A stretch of DNA of 64,000 nucleotides from assembly GCF_000315915.1 (NCBI RefSeq), contig NC_020193.1, positions 434,001 to 498,000 on the forward strand, given 5' to 3'. This document shows positions 45,430 to 56,463 of this stretch, piece after piece (within the stretch, counting starts at the first letter, position 1; the number at the start of each line of letters is the position of its first letter). The stretch comes from Henningerozyma blattae CBS 6284. Lineage: Eukaryota > Ascomycota > Saccharomycetes > Saccharomycetales > Saccharomycetaceae. Position numbers and translations under genes: made by a program. The notes beneath the pieces are model-generated. The model was given only the letters and a program-made list of their open reading frames with translations, made no database searches and was not told the DNA's origin.

Positions 45430-48180
45430 ATGAAATTAATTAACAATTCAATAATATATTCTTCACTAATAATATGTTACTCTATTAATCAAGTCCAAAG
45501 TTTGTTTGCACCTGTTCAAGATCCTTTCTCAACAGATAAATATTCAATCAATTATATATCTAAAAATAAATGGCTAAGCTCAATTGAAAATAACCAGACC
45601 GCCTTGGAAAATGGGTCTATTATTAAAATAAATGATTATTCAAAATGTTTTATACCAACAAATAAAAATTCCGGTTCTAATCTATTTCAAAAAGATTTGA
45701 CTTCAGACCAATTAGATGAAATATATCAAGAAAGTTTAAAAAATGCAATGGAAATTATTACAAATGATTTAAAAGGCTACTGTATGGTCTACGCTAATGG
45801 GTTTTGGACATATCAATACTGCATAGGTAACTCTTTTACTCAATTTCATGGTGTACCTGGAACAACAAATTCTTTATTCTATACTCTAGGTAGAGCTCCA
45901 CCAATGGAAGTGGATATTCAAAATTCAAGGAGGTTACAAAAGAAAAATAAAACCAAAAAAATATTAACACATGATGATGATTTTCAATTGTTATATAACG
46001 ATTTCGAATACTACATTAGTGAAATTATCGAAAATGGTCAAATTTGTGATTTAACAGGTTTACCAAGAGTTACAGAGGTTCAATACGTTTGTGGTTCTGC
46101 TTTTGGAGAGGCTGCCATTCAATGGGTTAGAGAAGTGAAAACCTGTGCATATGAAGCTCAAATTGCTGTCCCAGCATTGTGTGATCTAGAATTATTATCA
46201 CAAAGTAAAGATAAAAAAAGTGCCAAACAGATCTATTGTACTAATGAAGAAAAAGATATTACTATCAATTCAAAACAATCAATATCAGATGTATTACCAA
46301 AATATTCACCATATTTCTTAGGGCATGGCCTTTACCTTTTAAACCCACATGAAAATATACCAGAATTAAATACATCTGTTATTTTATACACTGGGGACGT
46401 AGACTTGCTCTATGACGAACAAACAACATTATCGGACTTATACGCACATCTGTCAAAGGCAATTCCAGTTATGTTATTCCATCAGGCTTTAACTTTGCCA
46501 AATGGTGCAAGATTTCAAGAAGGTGATGCATTCCAATGGATCGCAGAAATTGTTGATATGAATTTTAATCACATTAAAAACGTATTCGTTGATATCGGAT
46601 CAGACGGTATGGCGAACTTTGTCATAGACGATAAAACTGAGTTCCCTGACGAGGGGAATTTTATATACGTTGCATATGGTGAAAGAATCGATGGAACTAA
46701 GGGAAGTAGACGCGTCAAACAGGAAAACAAGATTAATAGGCCAAAATTTAAAACTCTAAAAGCTACTCAAGGAGCTCCAACAGAACTTCAAAATCAGGAA
46801 AATGAAAATGATCTCACTGTTGCATATGTGGATGAAACTGCTACTTTCCGAAATAATAAAGAAATGATTGATGCTATAATGAATATCCTAACAAAAGAAC
46901 CAAATTTGCAACCCTATCTAGATTCCAATGCAGAAGAAAAGGAAAATATTGAAGAAATAAAAATTGAAATCATAGATCATACTCCCGAGTTTATAGATGA
47001 CCCTCGCTATAATGAGCAAGAAAAAGAGCAAGAGAATAATGCTCTACTGCACTCGGTAGACAATACTCATGAAAATAACTTAGAAGAGAATAATTCTGAA
47101 CAAGTGCTTGAAGAGATTGATAGCACTTCATATTTGGCTAGAACTGAAATATCTGATGATCACACGGAGCATATTGAAGAAATGAAACTGAATGAAGAAG
47201 ATTCTAACTCTAACATTGGAAGTAATGTGTTGGAGGAATACACTAATGAAAAAGGGAAATTAAATGTAGAAGAAGCTACAGAAAATTTTAACGACAGACA
47301 AATTTCTCAGTATGTGGAAGATCTAAAACAGAACAGTATCGTTGAAGAGAATAATATTAATACCGCTGAAAAAGTGATCATGGATCATGATAATATACCT
47401 AACAAACTTAATATAGAGGATCCTGAACGTCCAACAATATATGAGGAAGATCTAATATCTACGAATCATATGAATGATGAAAATAATGAGATTGAGGATA
47501 TTATAATAGATCAAGACTGGCAAGAAAATTTTAACATCAATAAACAAATTTCTGAACTAGCTTCTAACAACGAAGAAGAATACCAACACAATGATCAATC
47601 TTTTGAAAGTAGCACTGAAACATATTTGAACGGCCCTTCAGATAATACTAATATCAAGCCAGAAAATACAAATGACTCTTTAGAGGCTGAAAATGAGAGA
47701 TACGAACAGTCCAACGAAATGTATACTGACGAAATAAATGAGAATATTGAAAATATTGTGGAGGATAGTAGAAAAGATGATGAAAATACATATGATGGCA
47801 TTACACCAGAAATATCTTCCTTGGGAAATCAAGTCAATGATGAACAGCACGACGATAGCAAACAATCACATGCCCACCAGCAGGAGGAACAATCTGATAA
47901 GAACAAACAGGAAACTCATTCTCAATATGCCGAGCAAGAAGAACCAGATGCTTATATGGAATATGTAGAGCAAGAAAAAATAAATTTTCAAGATCAAGTT
48001 GATATGCAACAATATCGAAACTCTGAGATACAACAGGAAGAACATATTGCGTCAACCACTTCATTAGCAGATCAGGCATCGCTTGAACCAACAATTTTAG
48101 ATGATAAACATATATCTGTTGAGGTTACTGATATTTCAAAACAAGTAGATGACAATTATGAGCTACGTGATGAGCTATGA
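45430..48180 (+). CDS. YOS9: Yos9-like ER lectin with a long acidic tail ending in RDEL
   Basis: A 916-residue protein with a signal peptide (about residues 1-24, ending VQS) and an MRH lectin domain. In the domain are GYCMVYANGFWTYQYC with the sugar-contact Gln, LPRVTEVQYVCGSA with the Arg, and TCAYEAQI with the Glu. Yos9 recognises trimmed N-glycans on misfolded proteins and passes them to the Hrd1 ligase in ER-associated degradation. A dimerisation-type domain follows up to about residue 440. S. cerevisiae Yos9 has 542 residues; here about 420 extra residues form a very acidic, Asn/Glu/Gln-rich tail. The last four residues are RDEL, an HDEL-like ER retrieval signal, so the tail looks like part of the real protein. 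Its stop is 120 bases from the SPT7 stop. Confidence 0.93.
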   Translation: MKLINNSIIYSSLIICYSINQVQSLFAPVQDPFSTDKYSINYISKNKWLSSIENNQTALENGSIIKINDYSKCFIPTNKNSGSNLFQKDLTSDQLDEIYQESLKNAMEIITNDLKGYCMVYANGFWTYQYCIGNSFTQFHGVPGTTNSLFYTLGRAPPMEVDIQNSRRLQKKNKTKKILTHDDDFQLLYNDFEYYISEIIENGQICDLTGLPRVTEVQYVCGSAFGEAAIQWVREVKTCAYEAQIAVPALCDLELLSQSKDKKSAKQIYCTNEEKDITINSKQSISDVLPKYSPYFLGHGLYLLNPHENIPELNTSVILYTGDVDLLYDEQTTLSDLYAHLSKAIPVMLFHQALTLPNGARFQEGDAFQWIAEIVDMNFNHIKNVFVDIGSDGMANFVIDDKTEFPDEGNFIYVAYGERIDGTKGSRRVKQENKINRPKFKTLKATQGAPTELQNQENENDLTVAYVDETATFRNNKEMIDAIMNILTKEPNLQPYLDSNAEEKENIEEIKIEIIDHTPEFIDDPRYNEQEKEQENNALLHSVDNTHENNLEENNSEQVLEEIDSTSYLARTEISDDHTEHIEEMKLNEEDSNSNIGSNVLEEYTNEKGKLNVEEATENFNDRQISQYVEDLKQNSIVEENNINTAEKVIMDHDNIPNKLNIEDPERPTIYEEDLISTNHMNDENNEIEDIIIDQDWQENFNINKQISELASNNEEEYQHNDQSFESSTETYLNGPSDNTNIKPENTNDSLEAENERYEQSNEMYTDEINENIENIVEDSRKDDENTYDGITPEISSLGNQVNDEQHDDSKQSHAHQQEEQSDKNKQETHSQYAEQEEPDAYMEYVEQEKINFQDQVDMQQYRNSEIQQEEHIASTTSLADQASLEPTILDDKHISVEVTDISKQVDDNYELRDEL

Positions 48181-48303
48181 TTTTTTATAATTATGAAGTG
48201 TTTTTTAAAAATATTAAATAATTGCAGATAAATATATAATACAAAAGAATCTATTTCTGTATAAAATAATAAAATAAGACTCTAAATGAAGTTTGTGGTA
48301 TCC

Positions 48304-51300
48304 CTATTGGTCTAGCCTAGGTAAACTTAAGCTAAAAGAACTTGTTGCCGGCGAAGTAGTTTGCCCAAATAAGAAGTCTGTGTTCACACCTGTTGGTGTA
48401 TCTAGGGGATCCTGTAAAAATGAATCCTCATGGTTTTCATCTTTCGGTATATTTTGATCAGACTTTTCAGGTTGGCTATCATTTTGATTTGATGAGACCT
48501 CAGTCTTTATTTCCTTAGCTTCCTCTTCAGGTAAAAAGAATGCATCTGCAATTAACTTTTTCTTATAGTTTGTACTGATCTTACCTGTTGGAGGAATTTT
48601 AGGCCTATTATTAGATTTACCTTTTATTAAAATTTCATCATCCTCAAGTATCGTACCTTCTGGATATTTATCCTCCTCTGATTCAGGTAGAGTTTGACTC
48701 TTCTTGATTTTTATCAAATATGCTTCAGATCGAGCCATTGCTTTTTCCAATAATGGTGTTAGTATAGAAGAATAACGTTTTGAGTCAATATCCTCTTTGA
48801 TAATTTTCCTGTATACAATATTATGGTATTCTTCTGGCTGAATTTTTTTAGTTTGATCTGCAGAATCCACGGTATTGGATTGAAGCCTGAAAGTTAGCAT
48901 CTGCAGTGGTACTGCAGAACTTAAAACACCAAATTCTTTTTCTAGACCCAATTCCTTGAAGCCAAAGAAATCTTCACCAGTTATCTCTGTTGCAAAATCA
49001 CCAGTCATGAAACTTTGACTTTCATCTTCAAAATTTTGTTCTGAAAGAGATTTCAAGGTAGGACGTAATAATTCTCGCAAAAAGTTTTCTAGCTTTACTT
49101 TGACATCTGATAGTCTCTTAGTCTTCTTTGTGAATTCTGTTTCAATGTAAGTATATAATTCATCTGGTCTAAATATACCATTTTCTAATAATGATAACTT
49201 CAAGATATCACTAGTACTTTTTTGATTTAAAGACACACTTTCTTGATGAACCTTTATAGTCTTAATTAAATTTGATAAATAAATTTCACTCATGTCTGAT
49301 AAAATAGATATCGCAGAAGGTTGTGTGGATTCAAAACCATTAGCCATTGCAATTTTAGAAACATTCTTATACATCATGTTTTTCATGAGAACTTTGCTAT
49401 ATTTCATATCTCTTGTAGGTAATGCAGATACAGGGTCTAATTCAAATATTGTTTCAAAATTAGTTGGCTTAAATTGGTGAGATTCTAAAAATGCAGATCG
49501 TTGTGCATTGGTTTTACTTGAATGCATAGATTGAGGTGATTGCAGTAACCGAATTAGTGAAATCTTATGACAAATATGTCTTATTTGTTGTATGAGAGTT
49601 ATATTTTTATTCATCTGAGGAGTTAAACCAGAATCATCATTTCCACCGAATTTAATGGTAGTGCTGTTATCTTCTTGTAACATATGCTTAACCAGTTCAT
49701 CTTCATCTTTGTCGACAGAGGTGGTTTCTACACCGTCATATTTCAAGGGTGGGATGGTATTATTTATTTCATATTGAGTGAAGAATGTCATATCATCCAT
49801 ATCTAATTCTGGAGGTTCCTTATCTAAAATAGCCTCAGAATCAATCTCAGAATCTGCAACAACTTGAAGTTGTGTTTCAAATTCTTGTTTTATGATTGTT
49901 CCAAACCCATTTTTCATTACTAACTCTTTCTCCTGTATTTTATTTTCTCTTTCTTGTTCCTTTTGTTCCTTATATTCAATTAGCAATTGGTCAAAATTCT
50001 TCATTTTATCTGGATTTTTTAGTAAAGCTTTAGCATCTTTATTTAGCTTCCCATCTTTGAAATAAGAGCTTCTATCCATACATAATCGAGCTCTTACAGG
50101 GGCAGTAAGAGTTTTCCATATTGAAAGTTCTACATCATCTTTATCATCATCACGTTCCATAAAGTGTGCTGTTTCTTCTAACTCATCATCAATGTCTTCC
50201 TCCTCTGCATCTTCTTCCATTTGGATTTCTTCATTTTCTTCATTTTCAGCAACCCTATTTACGTTTGATGACTCCTTTTTATTTTCTAAGTTTTCGTTCT
50301 CTTGCGTTAAATCATTATCTTGATTTTGAGATGGAGCGGTAATAATATTAGACGTTACATCAATGGCATCAGAAGTAGTATTTGTAATAGTGTCACCATC
50401 AGTGATGGTTGTATCAATAGTTGTGCTATTAGTTGTAATTGGTTCTTTATCTAAAGAATTCTGATCACGTACATCGTTACCAAGGTTAGCATCGGTCTCT
50501 TTACTTTCTGGTTCTTCATCTTCAGCAACACCATTTTTCTCTTGAGTTTCAGTATTATTGATATTAGACTCAGTAGATTCGGAAGCATTCGCTGGTTTAT
50601 GGGCACCCATATTTAAACCTTTCCTTCCTGAGCCTGCAACTTCATCTTCCTCTTTATAATCTTTATCATTCTCCATACTTTCAATTTCTTTTTCTACCTC
50701 TGCTCGATTCCGGATTACGATATCAGGAATTAGTGGTATTAATTGAAGTGATTTCTTTTGCATGGCAAATGCATGTGCTCGTAAGTAATGCGAAGGGTCA
50801 GAGTTGTAAGTTAAGCAGTTTTTCCATATTAACATTATATCATCAACAAACTCCAGTTTACGTGTATATTGAAATGTCTTCAATTTTTTTAGAACTGTGT
50901 TTAAGTCCATAGATTTCTTGATAACTTGATGGTAATTTGGAGCTTCTCTTTTGCTCACTTTGTTTAGGAATGGCGTTGAATGTTCAGTATAATTTCTTAA
51001 TTCTAGAACGACCTTTTCACATGCTTCATAAAGTTCTTCTTGGCCAACTTTCTCATCAGACGCCCATTTAGATCTATTTTTTCGAACATCAATAATCAAA
51101 TGCCTTAACTCGTAATCAGACATTTTTAGCTTTGGCTTATTCTCGTGAATTTCTGAAAGTAAATGGCTCAATGATAAATTTGCAGCGCCAAGACTAACAT
51201 TTGGTACATGAGTTGAATTCTTTCTAGGCCTCTTGTTTTCATGAGGTCTGTCTTCTTCTTTTGAATTATCAGATTTATTTACCTTACTTCCTGAATGGCC

Positions 51301-52461
51301 TACATTATTTTTCTGAGATTTATTACTTTGGACTTTAGTAGCTGGCTTTTCTTGATCCTTTAAATTATCGTCCATGTTATGCTCATCATCATCAGAATTG
51401 TTTTCTTCACTGCCAGAATTGCTACGGCGTCTCTTCTTTGAGGTTTCTAAAAGTTTGTCATTTTCTACTAATTTTAGCCTCTTTAACATTGTTTCGCGAT
51501 CATGTTCAAAGCTATGATATATTTTGTTTGAATTCTCCATAATTTTGCTTGAATCACTATTGCGAAGATTCTGTAAGGTATTTCTAGATATGGAGAAATC
51601 TATAATTAGTTTGTGTTGGTCATCATATTTACATTCCCCAGGTGTAATACTACTTTGATTATTAACTGGGTCAGGTTGATTAATAGTTACTTCTTTTTTC
51701 GTGGTATCTTCTTCGTCTTCATCGTCGTAATTGTCTTCTTCATCATCATAGTCATCATTTGGTTTAGGTGTTTCAGTATTTTCATTTGTTTTAGTGATCA
51801 AAAATGGCATCTCTTGAGATTCAGATTCATTCTTTGCGTTGTCCTCTAATTCAGTATCTAGAAGAACATAGTCTAATAAGCTTGGTTCATCAATATTACC
51901 CATAAAATCTTCATTGTTTGCGTAGTTTACATCTATTACACATTGCCATAGTACGTATCGTACCTTTAATGATAGATTACCGATGAATTGATGGCCATTT
52001 ATCTGTTGTCTAAAATTCTCTAAATCTACCCTCGACATGTCATCTTCATTTGGATTGGTATTATCGACGGATAAAGAACTTTCACGATCATTTAAACTTT
52101 TCGGGGTTTGCTTTTCATTAGATTTTAAATTATTATTGAGAAGATTATAATTTTGATCATTAAAAAGGTTATTGTGGCTATTATCATTGATATTATCATT
52201 ATTATTGATGTTATTGTTTGTCATGGGTATATTAGAGAACATCTTGACATTTAGAGAAATATTACCGTTAAGGAATTCTTTCCATGTCATTAATCTATTT
52301 GAATCATTTTCAATTGATAATAGATATTCTAATAGAATTAGTTGGAAAGGTGTTAAATAGAGGTCAAATATTTGATCACTAAAAAGTTTTTGAGATAATT
52401 TCAAGAGTGACTCTGCATTGGTTTTTTGGTAATTTTGTAAAGGTACTCGGTTATTATACAT
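48304..52461 (-). CDS. SPT7: Spt7, SAGA subunit with bromodomain
   Basis: A 1385-residue SAGA structural subunit (S. cerevisiae 1332). The bromodomain lies around residues 490-590 (STPFLNKVSKREAPNYHQVI, then the WKNCLTYNSDPSHYLRAHA segment). The N-terminal third and the middle are acidic and Asn-rich. A histone-fold region that pairs with Ada1 is expected around residues 1050-1130. The C-terminal region carries the proteolytic and Spt8-binding part in the family. SAGA acetylates histone H3 and delivers TBP. The gene order with SEC18 and UBC4 is that of YBR080C-YBR082C, with EMC10 and YOS9 between. Confidence 0.96.
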   Translation of the reverse strand: MYNNRVPLQNYQKTNAESLLKLSQKLFSDQIFDLYLTPFQLILLEYLLSIENDSNRLMTWKEFLNGNISLNVKMFSNIPMTNNNINNNDNINDNSHNNLFNDQNYNLLNNNLKSNEKQTPKSLNDRESSLSVDNTNPNEDDMSRVDLENFRQQINGHQFIGNLSLKVRYVLWQCVIDVNYANNEDFMGNIDEPSLLDYVLLDTELEDNAKNESESQEMPFLITKTNENTETPKPNDDYDDEEDNYDDEDEEDTTKKEVTINQPDPVNNQSSITPGECKYDDQHKLIIDFSISRNTLQNLRNSDSSKIMENSNKIYHSFEHDRETMLKRLKLVENDKLLETSKKRRRSNSGSEENNSDDDEHNMDDNLKDQEKPATKVQSNKSQKNNVGHSGSKVNKSDNSKEEDRPHENKRPRKNSTHVPNVSLGAANLSLSHLLSEIHENKPKLKMSDYELRHLIIDVRKNRSKWASDEKVGQEELYEACEKVVLELRNYTEHSTPFLNKVSKREAPNYHQVIKKSMDLNTVLKKLKTFQYTRKLEFVDDIMLIWKNCLTYNSDPSHYLRAHAFAMQKKSLQLIPLIPDIVIRNRAEVEKEIESMENDKDYKEEDEVAGSGRKGLNMGAHKPANASESTESNINNTETQEKNGVAEDEEPESKETDANLGNDVRDQNSLDKEPITTNSTTIDTTITDGDTITNTTSDAIDVTSNIITAPSQNQDNDLTQENENLENKKESSNVNRVAENEENEEIQMEEDAEEEDIDDELEETAHFMERDDDKDDVELSIWKTLTAPVRARLCMDRSSYFKDGKLNKDAKALLKNPDKMKNFDQLLIEYKEQKEQERENKIQEKELVMKNGFGTIIKQEFETQLQVVADSEIDSEAILDKEPPELDMDDMTFFTQYEINNTIPPLKYDGVETTSVDKDEDELVKHMLQEDNSTTIKFGGNDDSGLTPQMNKNITLIQQIRHICHKISLIRLLQSPQSMHSSKTNAQRSAFLESHQFKPTNFETIFELDPVSALPTRDMKYSKVLMKNMMYKNVSKIAMANGFESTQPSAISILSDMSEIYLSNLIKTIKVHQESVSLNQKSTSDILKLSLLENGIFRPDELYTYIETEFTKKTKRLSDVKVKLENFLRELLRPTLKSLSEQNFEDESQSFMTGDFATEITGEDFFGFKELGLEKEFGVLSSAVPLQMLTFRLQSNTVDSADQTKKIQPEEYHNIVYRKIIKEDIDSKRYSSILTPLLEKAMARSEAYLIKIKKSQTLPESEEDKYPEGTILEDDEILIKGKSNNRPKIPPTGKISTNYKKKLIADAFFLPEEEAKEIKTEVSSNQNDSQPEKSDQNIPKDENHEDSFLQDPLDTPTGVNTDFLFGQTTSPATSSFSLSLPRLDQ

Positions 52462-53548
52462 TGTATTTTATCACAGATATATTAAGGTATGAACAATTGA
52501 ATGATATTTTAGGTTAGCGGCTCCTGTTTCAATTAAGTGCTAAAAAATCGTACTAACCAAAAAAAAAAACAGTAGTAGGTGATCTTAGAAAAAATAGCAA
52601 ATTAATTCTAAAAGGGGAGTATAAATGTTATTTTGAGGAGTGCCGTAAAAGGATTGGAAGGAGAAAGTTTTAATAATGTTAGTATTTCGTATAAGTTAAA
52701 GTAATTTTCGTTTGATCTATGTGAACAATGGTTAAATCCAATTGAGTTTCACTTTTTCTGTATGCTCCTTCAGAAGTATTATTGTTAAATGATTCTAGAT
52801 GAGCTAATCAAAAGTAAGATGCAACTAAAAACCACGTTAACTGCTTATTTGTGTATTTTTTTAGTGATGAAACTGCTAAATTTCACATTTTTTTTAATTA
52901 TTTTTTTTATTGTATTAAGCTCAAAAGACGACAAGCGAGAAGCCCGAAAAACTTACCTAAACTAGTCTACAAGAAAGAGTATTAATAATGGTTTTAGATG
53001 TCTTTAGCTATTTGGGAAAGATATTTGTTAATAATCTCTAACAATTGTAGCATTCAATCTCAACTAGCTACTGAATAAATAACTGACGAATAAGTAAGAA
53101 TTGAATAGTAAGGCGTATCAGTTGTTTACTAAGAAACTGTATGAAAAAGTTTCAATGAAATATAACATGAAATAGAATAGCGTTAGTTGAATATCAAAAT
53201 ATAACTGCTAACTGCAAAATTGATAGCTATTGTTTAGAAATTTTTACTTTTTATTCCTTAATAACGGTGAGTATGATTAAATAGAGAACTATTTATCTTT
53301 AATAAGACTTGTTACAATTAACATCTTATTATATACAAGCGTTCAAAACAAAGGGCATCTTTATCAATCCAACTAATATAATTTACAATTTGTGGGCTAT
53401 TTTTATAAAAGGAAGTGAAATTAAGTATAATAATTGAAGAAATTCTATCAATTGAACATTTATTTTTTTCTTTGAAGGGACAGCCTGGACGCAACCATTG
53501 GCGGCTAATGAAGGTTCTAGAAGAAGCATAACAAGACTAGAAGAATAG

Positions 53549-53599
53549 CTGTTTCTTGTTAGTAATTGTTTCTTATTTGTAATTGTTTCTTATTCGTAA
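53549..53599. repeat. Three copies of a 17-bp repeat (TGTTTCTTRTTNGTAAW)
   Basis: Head-to-tail copies at 53549-53565, 53566-53582 and 53583-53599, differing at two to three positions. Confidence 0.9.
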
Positions 53600-54429
53600 A
53601 ATTGTTTTAAGTTGATGAAAAATTGATATCTACTAAGTAGAATTTTCTATCTGTTTTAAGTATTAATTGAATTTAATTAATAAGTCTTCAATTCTATTTT
53701 TCTTAATGCAACATTATTATCCATAACTTTCTTTTAATAATATTTAGAACACATTATTCATGGTAACCTCCAGGGATTATTCAAAGTAATATTTACTTAT
53801 TTTTTAACAAACTCTAGTAATGTTTTTTTAATAATTATTGCGTGATCTCGATTGCTGCACGTGCTATAGAACATGGCATTTTAGTTGCACCAGTAATGTA
53901 CAATATATTTAAAGATTACATAATTTAGTATTTTTATTATTACCTTGTTTCATAGTAGGTAACTCAAGAAAGTTCAATTTGTATGTTTGCTAGAACTTTT
54001 TGTAACGTTTGATTGAACTAAATGTGATCTGTCTCACTAAGTCTTTATTTTTATTAAAACTTAAGTAAGGTCTATTTTTAACCAATGTAGATCTTATGCG
54101 GTCAAATTATCCGCTATAACTATCCTACACTTAGACTTTGACTAAATTAAAGGTTCTCTAAAGTAGTTTGTTAATCACTGGAGTATGTTTATAAAGAGAT
54201 AAGTATTTACTAGTTGCTGAGATTTAAGAGAATGAGATATTGGGAAAAAGATGTAAAGGATGTAAAATGAATTACTTTCATTTAAGTTAATTAGTTTTAT
54301 ACCCTTTTTGTAATCATGAATAATTTAGTCAGTTTTATATAGTATCACTGTATTATGATAAACACATATATTTTCAATAATTTCCGTAAATATATATATA
54401 TATCACAAAATTTTTAAAATATCAGAAGA

Positions 54430-54501
54430 TCCCCGATAGTTTAATGGTTAGAATGGGCGCTTGTCGCGTGCCAGATCGGGGTTCAATTCCCCGTCGAGGA
54501 G
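54430..54501 (+). tRNA. tRNA-Asp (anticodon GTC)
   Basis: 72 bases matching yeast tRNA-Asp except in the acceptor stem. The D arm, anticodon arm (CTTGTCGCG) and T arm (GGGGTTCAATTCCCC) are intact and hold the internal A and B boxes. A run of six T follows at about 54506-54511 as Pol III terminator. The acceptor stem has arms TCCCCGA and TCGAGGA, which pair except at position 4, where C faces A. In S. cerevisiae this pair is G-C. No intron. Confidence 0.96.
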
Positions 54502-55053
54502 ATCACTTTTTTGCATAATGTTGGATGATAATCACGTGACTTTAAAGTATCAGTTTTCGGTGTTATTTAGTATATATTATTGGAATAAAATTATAATTTG
54601 AAATAGTTGATTCAATGTTATTCAAAAGATATGTGGTTGAATGTTTTGTGTTATTGTGAGTTTCTTTTTAATTACTTATGATTATTTTTGTATTTAAGTA
54701 AAAAAGTAAGAATCCCTAAAGAAGTCCTAAATATAAAAAATATATTAAAGTTCATATAAATATATTTAAATAATATATGTCAATATATATACATAGATAC
54801 GTAAATATATATATTGATAGATAATGAGGATAAGCGACTTAAAAAAAGAAAGATATAGACATAAAAGAATTTGCATATTTTTCAGATTATCGTTAGGTTA
54901 TTTTCATTTTTTTTTTTCATAATGAAAAATGATCATTTCTTTTAATTTTAAATTATAATTTATTTATTTAATTTTATTACCTATTTGGTAAAACAAGAAA
55001 AAAACAATCATTAAGTACTAAGATTTTTTTTTCTTGGCCTTCAAATAAGTAAT

Positions 55054-55778
<725 letters not shown>

Positions 55779-56180
55779 GATAAATTTAATGGGATTTTGT
55801 TCTGTGGCTTAACCAATTATATATATGAAATAGAAGTTGAAGAAAATATAACCTAGAATAAACTAGATCGAATTATAAAAAATATAATTTTGATTGGTAA
55901 AAAAAAACAACCTTTATTATATTTTAAATATGAATTGTCAAAAAATTACAAATACAAATACAAAATTAATGTAAATATAACTTTTGCTCACTAAATCAAG
56001 TTGTAATGGAAGAAGAAAAGTAGTTTGCTGAGTGAGCAACATAGAGCGTCGTAGAGAGGTACAATCTCCAGAGAAACTTGCGCAATACACTTTCGCACCA
56101 TTCCCGCTTATTCTATGAGCGGTGGCAAACCTTGTGTGGCCTGATCAGGAAATACCGCACAAAAAGTATGTCCTACAAGG

Positions 56181-56188
56181 TTACCCGG
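56181..56188 (+). promoter_or_regulatory. Reb1 site in the UBC4/MAK21 promoter
   Basis: TTACCCGG matches the Reb1 consensus, followed by GCACGTGAT at 56192-56200. Reb1 sites are typical of nucleosome-free regions between divergent yeast genes. Inferred from motif only. Confidence 0.65.
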
Positions 56189-56318
56189 TATGCACGTGAT
56201 TGGATCTGGTTCATCATGTGATATGCATGTGACAAAAGGGTCGTTAATGGGAATTACTTAATGGGGCAATTTCACGCCAGGTTCTTTTTTTTTTTTTTTT
56301 ATTTTTTCTTTTTTCAGT

Positions 56319-56344
56319 TGAAAAATTTTTGATTCCGATGAGAT
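56319..56344 (+). promoter_or_regulatory. RRPE and PAC elements upstream of MAK21
   Basis: TGAAAAATTTTT (56319-56330) matches the RRPE element, and CCGATGAGAT (56335-56344) matches PAC at nine of ten positions. Both lie 120-145 bases before the MAK21 ATG. The pair marks ribosome-biogenesis genes in yeast (Stb3 and Dot6/Tod6 targets), which fits MAK21. Confidence 0.75.
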
Positions 56345-56463
56345 GAGTTTAATGATAAAATGATGTTTATAATATCAGTTAATATGGATTGAATCTACAT
56401 AAATCAATCTTGTTTAAAAGTGGTAATTGCTGGTTAAACAAAGATAAGATAGGTTGAAGAAAG

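Larger units (their letters stand above)
52462..55053. other. 2.6-kb intergenic region, SPT7 promoter to UBC4 3' end, holds a tRNA gene
   Basis: AT-rich. It contains tRNA-Asp (below), a 17-bp triple repeat at 53549-53599 and a small GC patch near 53480-53525. Such spaces next to tRNA genes often hold old Ty LTRs; I looked for TGTTG...CAACA-type ends and could not support one. Confidence 0.6.
55779..56463. other. Divergent promoter region, UBC4 / MAK21, includes GC island I
   Basis: About 685 bases. The centre (56035-56240) is moderately GC-rich with a Reb1 site and CACGTG. The MAK21 side has a T-run, an RRPE-type element and a PAC-type element. Confidence 0.7.

Noticed and set aside
52462..54429. 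Possible Ty LTR upstream of tRNA-Asp
   Set aside because: No LTR end sequences or target duplication could be found by eye; the tandem repeat at 53549 is not LTR-like.
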